A stretch of 64,000 nt of DNA from Sulfotelmatobacter sp049792875 (GTDB taxonomy: Bacteria; Acidobacteriota; Terriglobia; Terriglobales; Acidobacteriaceae), in contig JBARBI010000127.1 in the NCBI GenBank assembly GCA_049792875.1, forward strand, positions 22,333 through 86,332. Direction: 5' to 3'. Both the position numbers and the translations under genes were made by a program. The notes below the pieces were generated by a model. It saw nothing but the letters and a program-made list of their open reading frames with translations. It did no database searches and was not told where the DNA came from. This document shows positions 1-8,806 of the stretch, piece by piece (the first letter of the stretch is position 1; every line of letters starts with the position of its first letter).

Positions 1-1085
1 CCGGGAATGGGGCCGCCCGTGATTGCGATGGCTAGTGCTGCTACAAACAGGCCCACAATGACATCGATCACATAGTGCATTTCGAGCAGGAAAACCGCCG
101 CGACAATCAGCAAAGCGTACAGCGCAAGCGCCACCACCATTGGTTTCCAGCGCCGCAGGAACCAGATCACGATGATCGGTTGCACGATGTGCATGCAAGG
201 GAATGCGATGAAATAGTCGGTGGAAATGCGCGGGATGGCCTCGTGGTGCCATAGCGCCAGCGCGTGTGGTATCAACGTCTTCTGAATGTTGTAGGACTGA
301 AGACTGGTGGGAAAGCGCGCGAAGTGGGCGGGGCAGATGGCATAGGGCCCCTGCGCGGGCCAGATATAAAAGATCAGCAGGGCGAGATAGTAGGACGTAA
401 GGATGGTTCCGACAAACTGCAGAGCCCGGGTTCTTCCGTCGCAGAGAGCGACCAGGATCAAGGCCGCTCCAATCTGAGGAAACATTCCGAAGTAGATGAA
501 TTCCAGAGTCCGGAAGAACGCCAGCGGGAAAGTTTGGACAGCCCAGTGTGTGAGTTCAGAAACCGAGTGGCCGTGAAGGAGCCAGTGATCGATGGCGGCG
601 AGGGCTGGGTCCGTTGCAAAGTTGTAGCGCGCCGAGACGATCGCGCAGTTGTAGGCAAGCACCATCAGAAATCCGAAAAAGAGATACGCGGCCGGGATCA
701 GAACGGCGGCCGCGGCGTGGCGCAGTCGTGGCCCTCTTTGCCGGTTGCCGAGTTCGAGCAACGCCATTGCATCCACGCTTAGCACCAATGCCTTGCCCCA
801 ACGGGTGACCCAAACGAGTGTGGCAAAGTACAGAAGCACGAGAACGATGCGAAGTGGCCTCTCCCGGTAGCGCGCCAGAAAAGGATCTAGTACCTGCTCC
901 CGCGGCAGGCCGATCAATCCAAGTATCACCGCCACGAAAATAGCCTGCGCAGCCAGCAGAAACCAGTAAGCGATGCTGAGAGTGATCCAATCGAATTTGA
1001 GCGGAAGATGCTGGCTGCGTAGAACGGGGACAAGACCTATACAAAGCAGCAAGCTGCTCCAATAGTGCCAGTAGCGCCGTTTCAT
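1..1085 (-). CDS. PAP2-superfamily integral membrane phosphatase-like protein (partial)
   Basis: The reading frame is open from the ATG at 1085 to the window edge, so the C-terminus is missing; about 361 codons are visible. The protein is strongly hydrophobic, with roughly eight or more membrane segments. Near the visible end are a FPCMH element and, about 50 residues later, MHYVIDVIVG. These resemble the PSxH and (S)xxxxxHxxxD motifs of PAP2-type lipid phosphatases and inositol-phosphorylceramide-synthase-like proteins (PAP2_3). By family knowledge it would act on a membrane lipid phosphate or headgroup at the outer face of the inner membrane. The substrate cannot be read from sequence. It lies upstream, on the same strand, of another membrane protein, and the two GT-C-like neighbours suggest lipid-linked or envelope glycan work. 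Confidence 0.65.
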   Translation of the reverse strand, partial: MKRRYWHYWSSLLLCIGLVPVLRSQHLPLKFDWITLSIAYWFLLAAQAIFVAVILGLIGLPREQVLDPFLARYRERPLRIVLVLLYFATLVWVTRWGKALVLSVDAMALLELGNRQRGPRLRHAAAAVLIPAAYLFFGFLMVLAYNCAIVSARYNFATDPALAAIDHWLLHGHSVSELTHWAVQTFPLAFFRTLEFIYFGMFPQIGAALILVALCDGRTRALQFVGTILTSYYLALLIFYIWPAQGPYAICPAHFARFPTSLQSYNIQKTLIPHALALWHHEAIPRISTDYFIAFPCMHIVQPIIVIWFLRRWKPMVVALALYALLIVAAVFLLEMHYVIDVIVGLFVAALAIAITGGPIP

Positions 1086-1134
1086 CGGGCTGTTTGCAGA
1101 GTGATCCACGAAGAAAGCTCTGGAGTCTAAACGA

Positions 1135-2037
1135 TCACAAAGAGGCAAGACAACCGGCCGCGTTGGCGACCGGGACGCCGTCTGGTCGCTTGCGCAGCAG
1201 CACGACGGCCAGAATGGGCAGGTAGAACAAGATGACTGTCCAGCGCCCGACCTCGGTGAAACTATGCGGAACGTGATACGCACGCCAAATCCCTGCTCCC
1301 CAACTGAAAAAAACAGTCCAGATGATTTCGCGGCGCGATTGCGGAATCAACCAGAGAATAAAGCTGTCGAAGAACCACCGCTGCGGCATGATCGCGGACA
1401 AAAAAAGAAACTGAGCATCGCGGTCCCGGTAGCGGAGCAGGGCGAGTAGGAGCAACGGTCCCGGGAGAACCAGAATGGGGATGAAGTACTGATAGTTCCC
1501 GATCTGTTTCAGCCACAACAGGGGCCAATTCGGCATGACCGCGAGGCTGGCGAGGGCTAGCGCGCCGCACGCCCACAGCCCGCGACGGCTCAGGCGCGTA
1601 AGGAATACTGGTAGACCGACTTGCGGCTTGGCCATCGTTGCCGGCAGCAACCACGGGAAGAAGGCACTGGCGGCGATGATCGGCGACCACTGGACCGTAA
1701 GCAGTCCGGCCCAATAGGGATATGCGAGAAAGATGAGCAGCCGTGTGTAGCCGTGACGCGTGAGACCGAATGCAAGAAGGGACGAACTGATGCCCCAGAA
1801 GATTCCGGCGGCCAGTTCGGGTTGCAGACGCACGAAGGGGAGAGCAAACAACGCCGCGGTGAGCGGATATTGTTCAAGCGGCGTATCGTAAGGGTTTTGC
1901 CGGGCGAGCAGGCGATGCACGAGATGCAGCGCCCAACGGAAGTCGCCTGCGTCCTGATGGACATGGTTCATCAGGAACCAGCAGAATGCACCACTGGCAA
2001 AGCCGATTGCGGCCGAGACTGTGATGCGCCAGCGCAT
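1135..2037 (-). CDS. GT87/GT-C-like integral membrane protein
   Basis: A hydrophobic protein of 300 residues with about eight membrane helices. The N-terminal part contains DFRWALHLVHRLLARQNPYD, the soluble-loop pattern seen in glycosyltransferase family 87 (polyprenyl-phosphate mannose-dependent GT-C enzymes such as PimE). I chose the ATG at 2037. The frame could open at 2151, but that would overlap the divergent gene starting at 2123 and add a non-hydrophobic leader with no clear ribosome site. The similarity is to the fold and loop pattern only. Donor and acceptor are unknown, and it could be a non-catalytic relative. Confidence 0.55.
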   Translation of the reverse strand: MRWRITVSAAIGFASGAFCWFLMNHVHQDAGDFRWALHLVHRLLARQNPYDTPLEQYPLTAALFALPFVRLQPELAAGIFWGISSSLLAFGLTRHGYTRLLIFLAYPYWAGLLTVQWSPIIAASAFFPWLLPATMAKPQVGLPVFLTRLSRRGLWACGALALASLAVMPNWPLLWLKQIGNYQYFIPILVLPGPLLLLALLRYRDRDAQFLFLSAIMPQRWFFDSFILWLIPQSRREIIWTVFFSWGAGIWRAYHVPHSFTEVGRWTVILFYLPILAVVLLRKRPDGVPVANAAGCLASL

Positions 2038-2122
2038 GAAGTGGGTTGTGCCCCCACAGTTGTAACATGAAGCGGTTGAACCGGGATTCGTTGTCGCGGC
2101 TGATTGAAAAGGAACCTCTATT

Positions 2123-3424
2123 TTGCGGAAGAACCCGCCATTCATTGTCATGCTCGCCTTGGCTGTTTTGGCCTCGGCGAGTACGTGGTTCTACATGAAT
2201 CGGATTCTGAGAGCGCAACAGATTGCCGATGCGGCGGTGCACCACCGCCCTCGCGGCAATCTATCGGATCTCTACCCGCGATGGCTGGGAGCTCGCGAAC
2301 TGTTGCGGCGCGGGCGCGATCCTTATAGCGCGGAGATCACGCGGGAGATTCAGCAGGGATATTATGGGCGGCCGCTCGATCCATCACGACCCGACGATCC
2401 CAAGGATCAGCAGGGTTTCGCCTATCCCGTCTACATCGTGTTTCTGCTGGCGCCAACCGTGGATCTCTCCTTCTACTCAGTGCAGATTGGATTCCGATGG
2501 CTCTTGTTTGCGCTGGCGGCAGGGAGCGTTTTGCTTTGGCTCCGGGTCTTGCAGTGGAGAGCGTCGTGCGGCACCATCCTGATCCTCGTCGTGCTCGTCT
2601 TCGGCTGGTTGCCGATGGTGCAGGGAATCAAACTGCAGCAACTGAGTCTGCTGGTAGCCGGGCTACTAGCTGGGTGCGGTGCGTGCCTGGCGGGCGGCTG
2701 GCTTGTCTGCGCGGGCGGACTCCTTGCTCTGGCGACAATTAAACCGCAACTGACATGGCCGCTGGTGCTGTACTTGTTGCTATGGGCCGCCAGCGAGTGG
2801 CGTTCGCGGTGTCGCTTCGTGTTCGGCTTCGGGCTGGTCATGCTGCTTTTGCTGGGCGGAGCGCAAATTGTGCTGCCCGGGTGGCTTGGCAGGTTCGTCG
2901 ATGGAATCGGGCAATATCACCAGTACACACAGAATCAGTCGGTGCTGACGGAACTTTTCGGTCTGATCACTGGGCGGATTGTTGGGGTTCTTTGCGTTTT
3001 GGCATGTGCCGCCTGTGTCTGGGGGTCGCGTCGAGAGCCTCCAGCCAGTGCGGCATTCGGCAGCGCTTTCGGACTTGTGCTGGCCCTGACGGTTGTGATC
3101 GTTCCCATGTCCGCGCTTTACAATCAGGTGCTGCTCGCGCCCGCGATTCTTGCTCTGGTTCGCAACGCCAGGGGTGGCGATCCTATCCTGGCGTCGGTGC
3201 GTCGGGCTCGCGCGGTGGGTTTCGTCTTGCTGATCTGGCCTTGGATCGCCACGATGGGCCTGAGCCTGGCGTACGTCTGGCTGACGCCGGAACTGAGGCA
3301 GCGGGTTTGGCCGATCCCGTTGTATTCCTGCCTGATGGCGCCCGTTTTCGTCTACGGATTGGCGGTGCTGGACGTTGGGTTGACAACACCACCAAGCTTG
3401 CGGGACAGCGCGCCCGCAGAGTAG
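2123..3424 (+). CDS. GT87-family (GT-C) membrane glycosyltransferase, probable
   Basis: This 433-residue protein has an N-terminal membrane helix and then the loop DLYPRWLGARELLRRGRDPY, typical of glycosyltransferase family 87 (DUF2029), with DLYP and RDPYS as characteristic elements. At least nine further hydrophobic segments follow. Family members transfer a sugar from a polyprenyl-phosphate donor on the outer side of the inner membrane. The start is TTG at 2123 with an AAAGGAA-like ribosome site about 10 bases upstream. It is transcribed divergently from the related gene ending at 1135, with only 85 bases between the starts, so the two may share a control region. The substrate is unknown. 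Confidence 0.7.
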   Translation: MRKNPPFIVMLALAVLASASTWFYMNRILRAQQIADAAVHHRPRGNLSDLYPRWLGARELLRRGRDPYSAEITREIQQGYYGRPLDPSRPDDPKDQQGFAYPVYIVFLLAPTVDLSFYSVQIGFRWLLFALAAGSVLLWLRVLQWRASCGTILILVVLVFGWLPMVQGIKLQQLSLLVAGLLAGCGACLAGGWLVCAGGLLALATIKPQLTWPLVLYLLLWAASEWRSRCRFVFGFGLVMLLLLGGAQIVLPGWLGRFVDGIGQYHQYTQNQSVLTELFGLITGRIVGVLCVLACAACVWGSRREPPASAAFGSAFGLVLALTVVIVPMSALYNQVLLAPAILALVRNARGGDPILASVRRARAVGFVLLIWPWIATMGLSLAYVWLTPELRQRVWPIPLYSCLMAPVFVYGLAVLDVGLTTPPSLRDSAPAE

Positions 3425-3505
3425 TCTGGAGCAGCAAGAGAGGTTGCTGCAATGAGCGCCGCTGGCCGTGACGGGCAAAGGCGGATAGCGCGCTGACGAC
3501 CATCC

Positions 3506-5182
3506 ATGGCCCTGAACGCAATCAGTCATAGCAGCTCTGGCTCCGGTGTGTTTCCCGCCCTTGTGTTCGTGCAGGGCAGCGAACAGAAGAACATCGTCCT
3601 CAACCGCACCCCCTTTACCGTCGGACGGAAAGTGGATAAAGACCTGGTGATCGCCGACCCGCGGGTCTCGCGCGACCACGCCCAGATCATGCAGGAAGGC
3701 CAGGAATTTTTCCTTGTTGATCTGGGCAGTAAACACGGAACGTTTGTGAATGGCGAGCGCATCCAGCGCCAAAAGCTGGAGCGCGGCGACCGGCTGGAGT
3801 TTGGGGCACGCGATTCCGCGTACCTTCTGTTCAATCCCGCCCACGCCACCTCGAACACGGCAAGGGAATTTCTCAGCCAGATCTCGGGCATCCAGATCAA
3901 GCAGGAAGCGACGGACCTGGAGAAGCTCACGCTGTTTCTGGAGGCCGCGCGCAAGCTGAATACGGCCGGCGTGCTCGACGAGATCCTGATGACCATGCTC
4001 GACGTCACGCTGCAACTGACGCGGGCCGAACGCGCCTACGTTTTTCTCAAGGATGAGGAAGGGAAGCTTCGGCTGGCTGCTGGCCGCAACTCCAAAAAGG
4101 AGCCACTGCTCGACGACAAGACGATCTCGCACTCCATTCTGGAAGAGTCGATGCGGTCGAATTCCGAATTTCTCCTGACCGACACGAGCCAGTCGCTCGA
4201 CCTGGCAGGGCGGCAGAGCATCGTGGCCTACGATCTCCGAACCGTCGTTTGCATACCCCTGCGCAAGCTCGTCGTCCAGGCCACTCGTGACGCGCAAACC
4301 CCCGTGCATGCCGCGACTTCCGCCGAGGCGATGGGAGTTCTGTACGTCGACTCGCGATTCGCTTCGCGCGATATCAGTGGAGTGGGTCAGGATATTCTTC
4401 ACGTGATCGCGACGGAAGCGGCGTCACTGATCGAAAATGCGCGACTGGTGCAGGCCGAAGAAGAAGCCAGGCGCTATCAGCAAGAGTTGAGCATCGCAGC
4501 CAGCATTCAGCAGCGGCTGATGCAGGTGAAGATTCCCGAAGTGCCTTTTGCACGGCTGCGGGGAAGGAACCTGTCTTGTAAAGAAATCGGAGGCGATTTT
4601 TTTGACGCCGTCAACACGAAAGAAGGTCTGGCGGTGGTGCTGGCCGACGTCAGCGGCAAGGGAGTTTCGGCGGCGCTGCTGGCTCACACGCTGCAGGGGA
4701 TGATCTATTCGCACCTGAGTGCGGGCGTGCCCTTGCTCGATGTCGTGTCGGCGGTCAATCGATTCTTCACCGAGAAACTGGTTGGCGAAAAATACGCGAC
4801 CGTCTTGCTGGTGCGGCTGCGGCGCGACGGCGAACTCGAATACGTAAATTGCGGCCACGTGCCGCCGCTTCTGGTGTGCGGCGGAGAAGTTATGCGTCCC
4901 CCGCACGGGAATGTGCCGGTGGGCCTGCTGGCCGACGCGACCTTCGAGAGCGCAAAATGTCAGATGAAATCCGGCGACCGCTTCATTCTTGTGACCGATG
5001 GTGTGACCGAAGCCGAAAATGCCATGGGTGATTTTTTCGAGGACTTCCGCCTGGAAGCGGCGGCCGCCAAGTCTCCCACGCTGGAGGGCATCTTTTCGGC
5101 CGTAACCGAATTCTGCAGCGGCAATCCCCTGAGCGACGACTGCACGGTGGTGGAGTTGTGCTACACCAGCACTGAGGTCTGA
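3506..5182 (+). CDS. FHA-GAF-PP2C (SpoIIE/RsbU-type) serine phosphatase
   Basis: Three domains can be read in order in this 558-residue protein. An FHA domain spans about residues 35-105, with GRKVDKDLVIADPRVSRDH and DLGSKHGTFVNG, the phosphothreonine-binding core. A GAF-like sensor spans about 140-315 and leads through a short coiled linker (QQELSIAASIQQRLM, the usual RsbU lead-in). A PP2C/SpoIIE phosphatase spans about 350-555, with metal ligands in GGDFFD, LADVSGKGVSA, VTDGVTEAEN and DDCTVVEL. The family dephosphorylates anti-sigma-factor antagonists or similar regulators. No partner kinase or STAS protein is adjacent, so the target is unknown. It is cytoplasmic with no membrane segment. 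The gene is convergent with the glucoamylase, with 15 bases between them. Confidence 0.88.
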   Translation: MALNAISHSSSGSGVFPALVFVQGSEQKNIVLNRTPFTVGRKVDKDLVIADPRVSRDHAQIMQEGQEFFLVDLGSKHGTFVNGERIQRQKLERGDRLEFGARDSAYLLFNPAHATSNTAREFLSQISGIQIKQEATDLEKLTLFLEAARKLNTAGVLDEILMTMLDVTLQLTRAERAYVFLKDEEGKLRLAAGRNSKKEPLLDDKTISHSILEESMRSNSEFLLTDTSQSLDLAGRQSIVAYDLRTVVCIPLRKLVVQATRDAQTPVHAATSAEAMGVLYVDSRFASRDISGVGQDILHVIATEAASLIENARLVQAEEEARRYQQELSIAASIQQRLMQVKIPEVPFARLRGRNLSCKEIGGDFFDAVNTKEGLAVVLADVSGKGVSAALLAHTLQGMIYSHLSAGVPLLDVVSAVNRFFTEKLVGEKYATVLLVRLRRDGELEYVNCGHVPPLLVCGGEVMRPPHGNVPVGLLADATFESAKCQMKSGDRFILVTDGVTEAENAMGDFFEDFRLEAAAAKSPTLEGIFSAVTEFCSGNPLSDDCTVVELCYTSTEV

Positions 5183-5197
5183 GTCGACCCCGAAGGT

Positions 5198-7606
5198 TCA
5201 GTCTTGTACTGTGACGGTGTAGTCCGTGCCTTCCCAGCGATTCTCTTTCGGCCAGTAAAACGTGAACACGGCTTGGGTACCGGCCGGAAGCGACGCGGTC
5301 GGCAGGTCCAGTGTGTGGATGCCGAGACCGGTGTCCCGCGTGTCAGTGTCGTGCGTCGACTTCCAACCGTCCATGCTCCAATGCACTAAGGCTGGCGTAA
5401 GAAGCACAATGCGCAGAGTTTTGTTTCGAGGGACGGTGCGCGTTTTATTGTTGAACCTCCATCCGAAGACTTGGCGCGCATGTTTATCAATCAAATAGCG
5501 CTTAACGGTCTGGGGAGGTTGATCAAAAATCTTGTTGTCGCGAATCGAACGGCGCAGCTTTACGTATTCCGCGTGGGCCCAAACGAGCGGACAGGCTGAG
5601 CCGGTGGGCTGTCCGCGGAAAAGCTCAAGGGCCGGAATATCGGCAGAGTCCCAGGCTTGCTCGGGAAGCAGGCGGCTTTGTCCTGCGGGAGAATTTTCCA
5701 GCACCGTGAGCATGGCCTCGGCTTCGTCGCGGTGTCCCGCCGCCACCGCGTAATGGCCGCGCTCTCCGGCGAGTAAGGGCCACGCCCGGCCAATGCCGGT
5801 TCCATCGAAGGCGGAGCCGTCCTTATGTTCTCCGTAACCGTCACCGTTGTAGCGGTACCAGCAAGGACCCTGCGGCAACTCGACCGCCAGAAGTGCGTCG
5901 ATGGCGCGCAGCGTATTCAGAATGCGCCGATCGTCAGGCGCACGCAGACCAAAGCGCACCAGCGCCAGTGCGTCGGGGCTGATGATGTGGTAAGCCCGTT
6001 CGCCATCCTGGCCCGGCGGACGATTCTTGATGGGGACGAAGCCCTGCGTGGGTGAGGCAGCACCGTCGGTATCGGGCGGGGCTATGCGCACGTAGTAACC
6101 GTCAATGCCCAGTTGCTGCGCCAGGTCGCCTCCGGCGGCGTAGACCCAGCGTTCGATGTTGTCGTTCCAAGCATCAGCCGCGTCGCGCATGGTGGGAGCC
6201 TGTTCGCTGTGCCCCGTGAGATCGGCGATGTCGGCCGCAGCCAGCAGCGCGGAGATTTCGGCGGCAAGCGTGAACGGCGAGTAGCCGGCGTCTTCTTCCC
6301 AGCGGTCCTGCTGCGTGACCGGACCGTTGCGAAGGATAAAGCTGACGGCGTTGCGCACCATCGGCCACCATCGGTCGAGCTTGCCCAGCGCGCCGGGGGC
6401 CTCGCGGCGCAACAGATCGAGCAGCAGAATGGGGAACGCCGTTTCGTCCATCTGAATTCCGCCCCAGTACGGACGTCCGTCGAGCCATAGATTCTGCGCC
6501 CAGTTGCCTGCGGCTTCCTGGGTGGTTTCAAGGTAGCGGAGGACGCGCGCCGCGTCGGTGACCGCCCCGGCGGCCAGAAGCGCGCCAGCGGTTTCGACCA
6601 GGTCGCGCGGCCAGATCAAGTGGTAGCCGCCAAGATCTTCATCGCCTTTGTTGAATCCCCAGGGAATCGACAAACTGGCGATGATGCCGCCCAGAAAATC
6701 TTTGGACTCGTGCGTCCGCAGCACCGCAGTCGATGCGCGATACAGATCGTGCTGGCGCAGGGGCTCGTCGAGTTTCAACAACGTGGTCTGCCAATTACTC
6801 CACTGCGAGACGTAGTGCTGCCGAGTTTCTGCGTAGTCTTCGAAGAGCGTGGATCGCGCCTGCTGTCCGGCCTCGCTCCAAATCGCCCCGAAGCCCAGCG
6901 CGAGCAAGAACTCCCCGTTACTGGCGGCAAGATCGATCTCACCGGTGAAGGCAATGTTGCCGTTTTCCGCGCGCGTGTATTCCCACTCCATCTGGAAATG
7001 CTGGGACAAGTCCTGCCAGCCATCAGAAGCGCCGACGAACCCCACCGAAGTCTTCTTCCATGGGGCAGAAGAGGCCAGCGACAGAGTAACGCCGTGATGT
7101 GCGGCGAAAAACATGGGGTAGCCCTTGTAGTCGCCGATCCATCCTGTGTTCCCGTATCCGCAGTTGGCCAGGTGCGGCGAGAGCACGGAGTAAAGGTGAT
7201 AGTCGGAGAGTTGCCCTTGCAGGGGTTCGAAGCGAATCTTCTGCAGCACGACGCTGCGGTATGGGTCGGTCAGGATTTCCTTATGAATGCGGTAGCAACC
7301 GCTGTTGCAGGTGTTCGTCAGTTCAAAGCCGGGGATCCCCGGCTCAAAGGGTTGGTTTTCAAAGGTGCAGTGGCGCTTCTCCTCGGAAAAGAAATCGCGG
7401 CCATTGGTGACAATAAATCCCATGTCGCGGGTACACGCCTGGTCCACGCGAGGAAAATAGACTTCGTTGAGGATACCGTGACTCAGGGTGAACCAGACCT
7501 TGCTGTGCTGGTTGAGGGCCGTACCGGCGCCTGTCTTGGCGCTCGAGGTCCAGCGCGGCGGAATGCCGGGCCAGCCGGGAGCATAGCGTACGGGGGAATC
7601 AGTCAT
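5198..7606 (-). CDS. Glycoside hydrolase family 15 glucoamylase (glucan 1,4-alpha-glucosidase)
   Basis: An 802-residue protein with the bacterial glucoamylase layout: an N-terminal beta-sandwich (residues about 1-260), an (alpha/alpha)6 catalytic domain (about 290-690) and a short C-terminal beta domain. Typical signatures are APGWPGIPPRWTSSAK near the start, NKGDEDLGGYHLIWPRDLV in the catalytic barrel and CPLVWAHAEYVKL near its end. The enzyme releases glucose from the non-reducing ends of starch- or glycogen-type glucans. I chose the ATG at 7606, which has GAGGA about 10 bases upstream; a TTG at 7654 would extend it by 16 residues. No signal peptide is evident, so it probably acts in the cytoplasm on glycogen or maltodextrin. 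Confidence 0.9.
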   Translation of the reverse strand: MTDSPVRYAPGWPGIPPRWTSSAKTGAGTALNQHSKVWFTLSHGILNEVYFPRVDQACTRDMGFIVTNGRDFFSEEKRHCTFENQPFEPGIPGFELTNTCNSGCYRIHKEILTDPYRSVVLQKIRFEPLQGQLSDYHLYSVLSPHLANCGYGNTGWIGDYKGYPMFFAAHHGVTLSLASSAPWKKTSVGFVGASDGWQDLSQHFQMEWEYTRAENGNIAFTGEIDLAASNGEFLLALGFGAIWSEAGQQARSTLFEDYAETRQHYVSQWSNWQTTLLKLDEPLRQHDLYRASTAVLRTHESKDFLGGIIASLSIPWGFNKGDEDLGGYHLIWPRDLVETAGALLAAGAVTDAARVLRYLETTQEAAGNWAQNLWLDGRPYWGGIQMDETAFPILLLDLLRREAPGALGKLDRWWPMVRNAVSFILRNGPVTQQDRWEEDAGYSPFTLAAEISALLAAADIADLTGHSEQAPTMRDAADAWNDNIERWVYAAGGDLAQQLGIDGYYVRIAPPDTDGAASPTQGFVPIKNRPPGQDGERAYHIISPDALALVRFGLRAPDDRRILNTLRAIDALLAVELPQGPCWYRYNGDGYGEHKDGSAFDGTGIGRAWPLLAGERGHYAVAAGHRDEAEAMLTVLENSPAGQSRLLPEQAWDSADIPALELFRGQPTGSACPLVWAHAEYVKLRRSIRDNKIFDQPPQTVKRYLIDKHARQVFGWRFNNKTRTVPRNKTLRIVLLTPALVHWSMDGWKSTHDTDTRDTGLGIHTLDLPTASLPAGTQAVFTFYWPKENRWEGTDYTVTVQD

Positions 7607-7777
7607 GAAAACTTTGTCCTCAAGCCGGGGAGGCGACCCCAGCGGAATTAGCAAACTTATTACAAGGCCAGGTTTTCGTTCCGGTGGCAGGCGTCATCAA
7701 ATAGTCAGTAGCCCTCAGAGAGATAAATTGCAACCCACGGCAGATCAACGATAATAGACGACACCGCGGGCAGCAAC

Positions 7778-8644
7778 ATGGTCAAGACATTCGATGCACG
7801 AGCGTGGAGCATAGTAACAGCCTTGTGGGTATGCTGCGCCGTGTTGCCGATGGCTCGAGCCGTGGAGGTCCCCAGGGCAGCCGCAATCTCGCCGCTCGAC
7901 CGTGGATTCTCGGGCCTCTACAATCTCGACTTCGCAGGAGCACAGAAGGATTTCGCGGCCTGGCAGCAACAGCATCCCGATGATCCGGTAGGCCCAGTGA
8001 GCGAGGCCGCGGGCTTTTTGTTCTCGGAGTTCGATCGACTGGGAGTGCTGGAGGCGCAGTTCTACGAGAATGATGCAGCCTTCGCTAGCCGACCCAAGCA
8101 GACTCCCGATCCCGACCTGCGGCGCCGATTCAGGGCGGCGATTGAGCGGGCCGAGAATCTTGCCCAGGCTCGCTTGGCCAAAGATCCCGAGGACCCCGAC
8201 GCGCTGTTTGCCCAGACGCTGGGCTATGGCCTGCAAGCCGATTACGCTGCGCTCATCGAAAAGCGCAACCTGGCTTCGCTTCACTTTACCAAGGAAGCTT
8301 CCGCTTCCGCGCAAGAGTTGCTTGCCGTTTGTCACGATTGCTACGACGCGCTGCTGGCGACCGGCTTCAGCAAATACGTCATCGGGAGCACGGCCGCCCC
8401 GGTCCGCTGGATTCTGCGAATGGAAGGCTTGCCCGCCGACAAGCAAGGCGGAATGGCCGAGCTGCGAACCACCGCCGTGTACGGACACTACCTGGCTCCG
8501 TTCGCGCGCATCCTGCTGGCGATTGCATACGTGCGGGAAAAGGATAATCCGCGGGCGTTGCAGTTGCTCACCGGGTTGCAACGCGAGTTCCCAGGAAACA
8601 CGCTCTTTCCCCGCGAGATTGCCCATCTGCAGGCGGCGCACTAA
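7778..8644 (+). CDS. Exported TPR-like protein of unknown function
   Basis: A 288-residue protein with an N-terminal hydrophobic signal segment (WSIVTALWVCCAVLPMARA) and a helical body. The body contains degenerate tetratricopeptide-like repeats: DRGFSGLYNLDFAGAQKDFA near residue 45 and DNPRALQLLTGLQREFPGNT near the C-terminus. The start is ATG at 7778. It stands alone between the divergent glucoamylase and pstS; its stop lies about 90 bases before the Pho boxes of pstS, so it is probably outside the Pho unit. TPR proteins of this kind usually scaffold envelope complexes. Nothing more specific can be said. Confidence 0.6.
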   Translation: MVKTFDARAWSIVTALWVCCAVLPMARAVEVPRAAAISPLDRGFSGLYNLDFAGAQKDFAAWQQQHPDDPVGPVSEAAGFLFSEFDRLGVLEAQFYENDAAFASRPKQTPDPDLRRRFRAAIERAENLAQARLAKDPEDPDALFAQTLGYGLQADYAALIEKRNLASLHFTKEASASAQELLAVCHDCYDALLATGFSKYVIGSTAAPVRWILRMEGLPADKQGGMAELRTTAVYGHYLAPFARILLAIAYVREKDNPRALQLLTGLQREFPGNTLFPREIAHLQAAH

Positions 8645-8736
8645 CGCCGTACCGACTTCTTTCACGAACTCTGCTTTCCTCGGTCTCGACAGAGCAGATC
8701 CGAGTCCCGCCGCCCATTCATTAGAAATTCACCCGT

Positions 8737-8754
8737 TTGTAACCGTCCTGTAAC
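8737..8754 (+). promoter_or_regulatory. Tandem PhoB-type box upstream of pstS
   Basis: Two 7-mers, TTGTAAC (8737-8743) and CTGTAAC (8748-8754), are repeated at exactly 11-base spacing, the geometry of PhoB binding sites. About 10 bases downstream lies CTAAAA (8765-8770), positioned as a -10 element. The same arrangement precedes pstC. Phosphate-starvation control is an inference from spacing and gene identity. Confidence 0.65.
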
Positions 8755-8806
8755 ACTCTGCCGCTAAAAAAGGGGGGCATCTTTCCAGAGGAGGAATGAT
8801 CTCGCC

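Noticed and set aside
2780..4402. Long open frame (540 codons) on the minus strand
   Set aside because: It runs antisense through the GT87-like gene and the FHA-GAF-PP2C gene, has low-complexity Gln/Arg-rich translation and no family signature; it reflects GC-rich codon bias.
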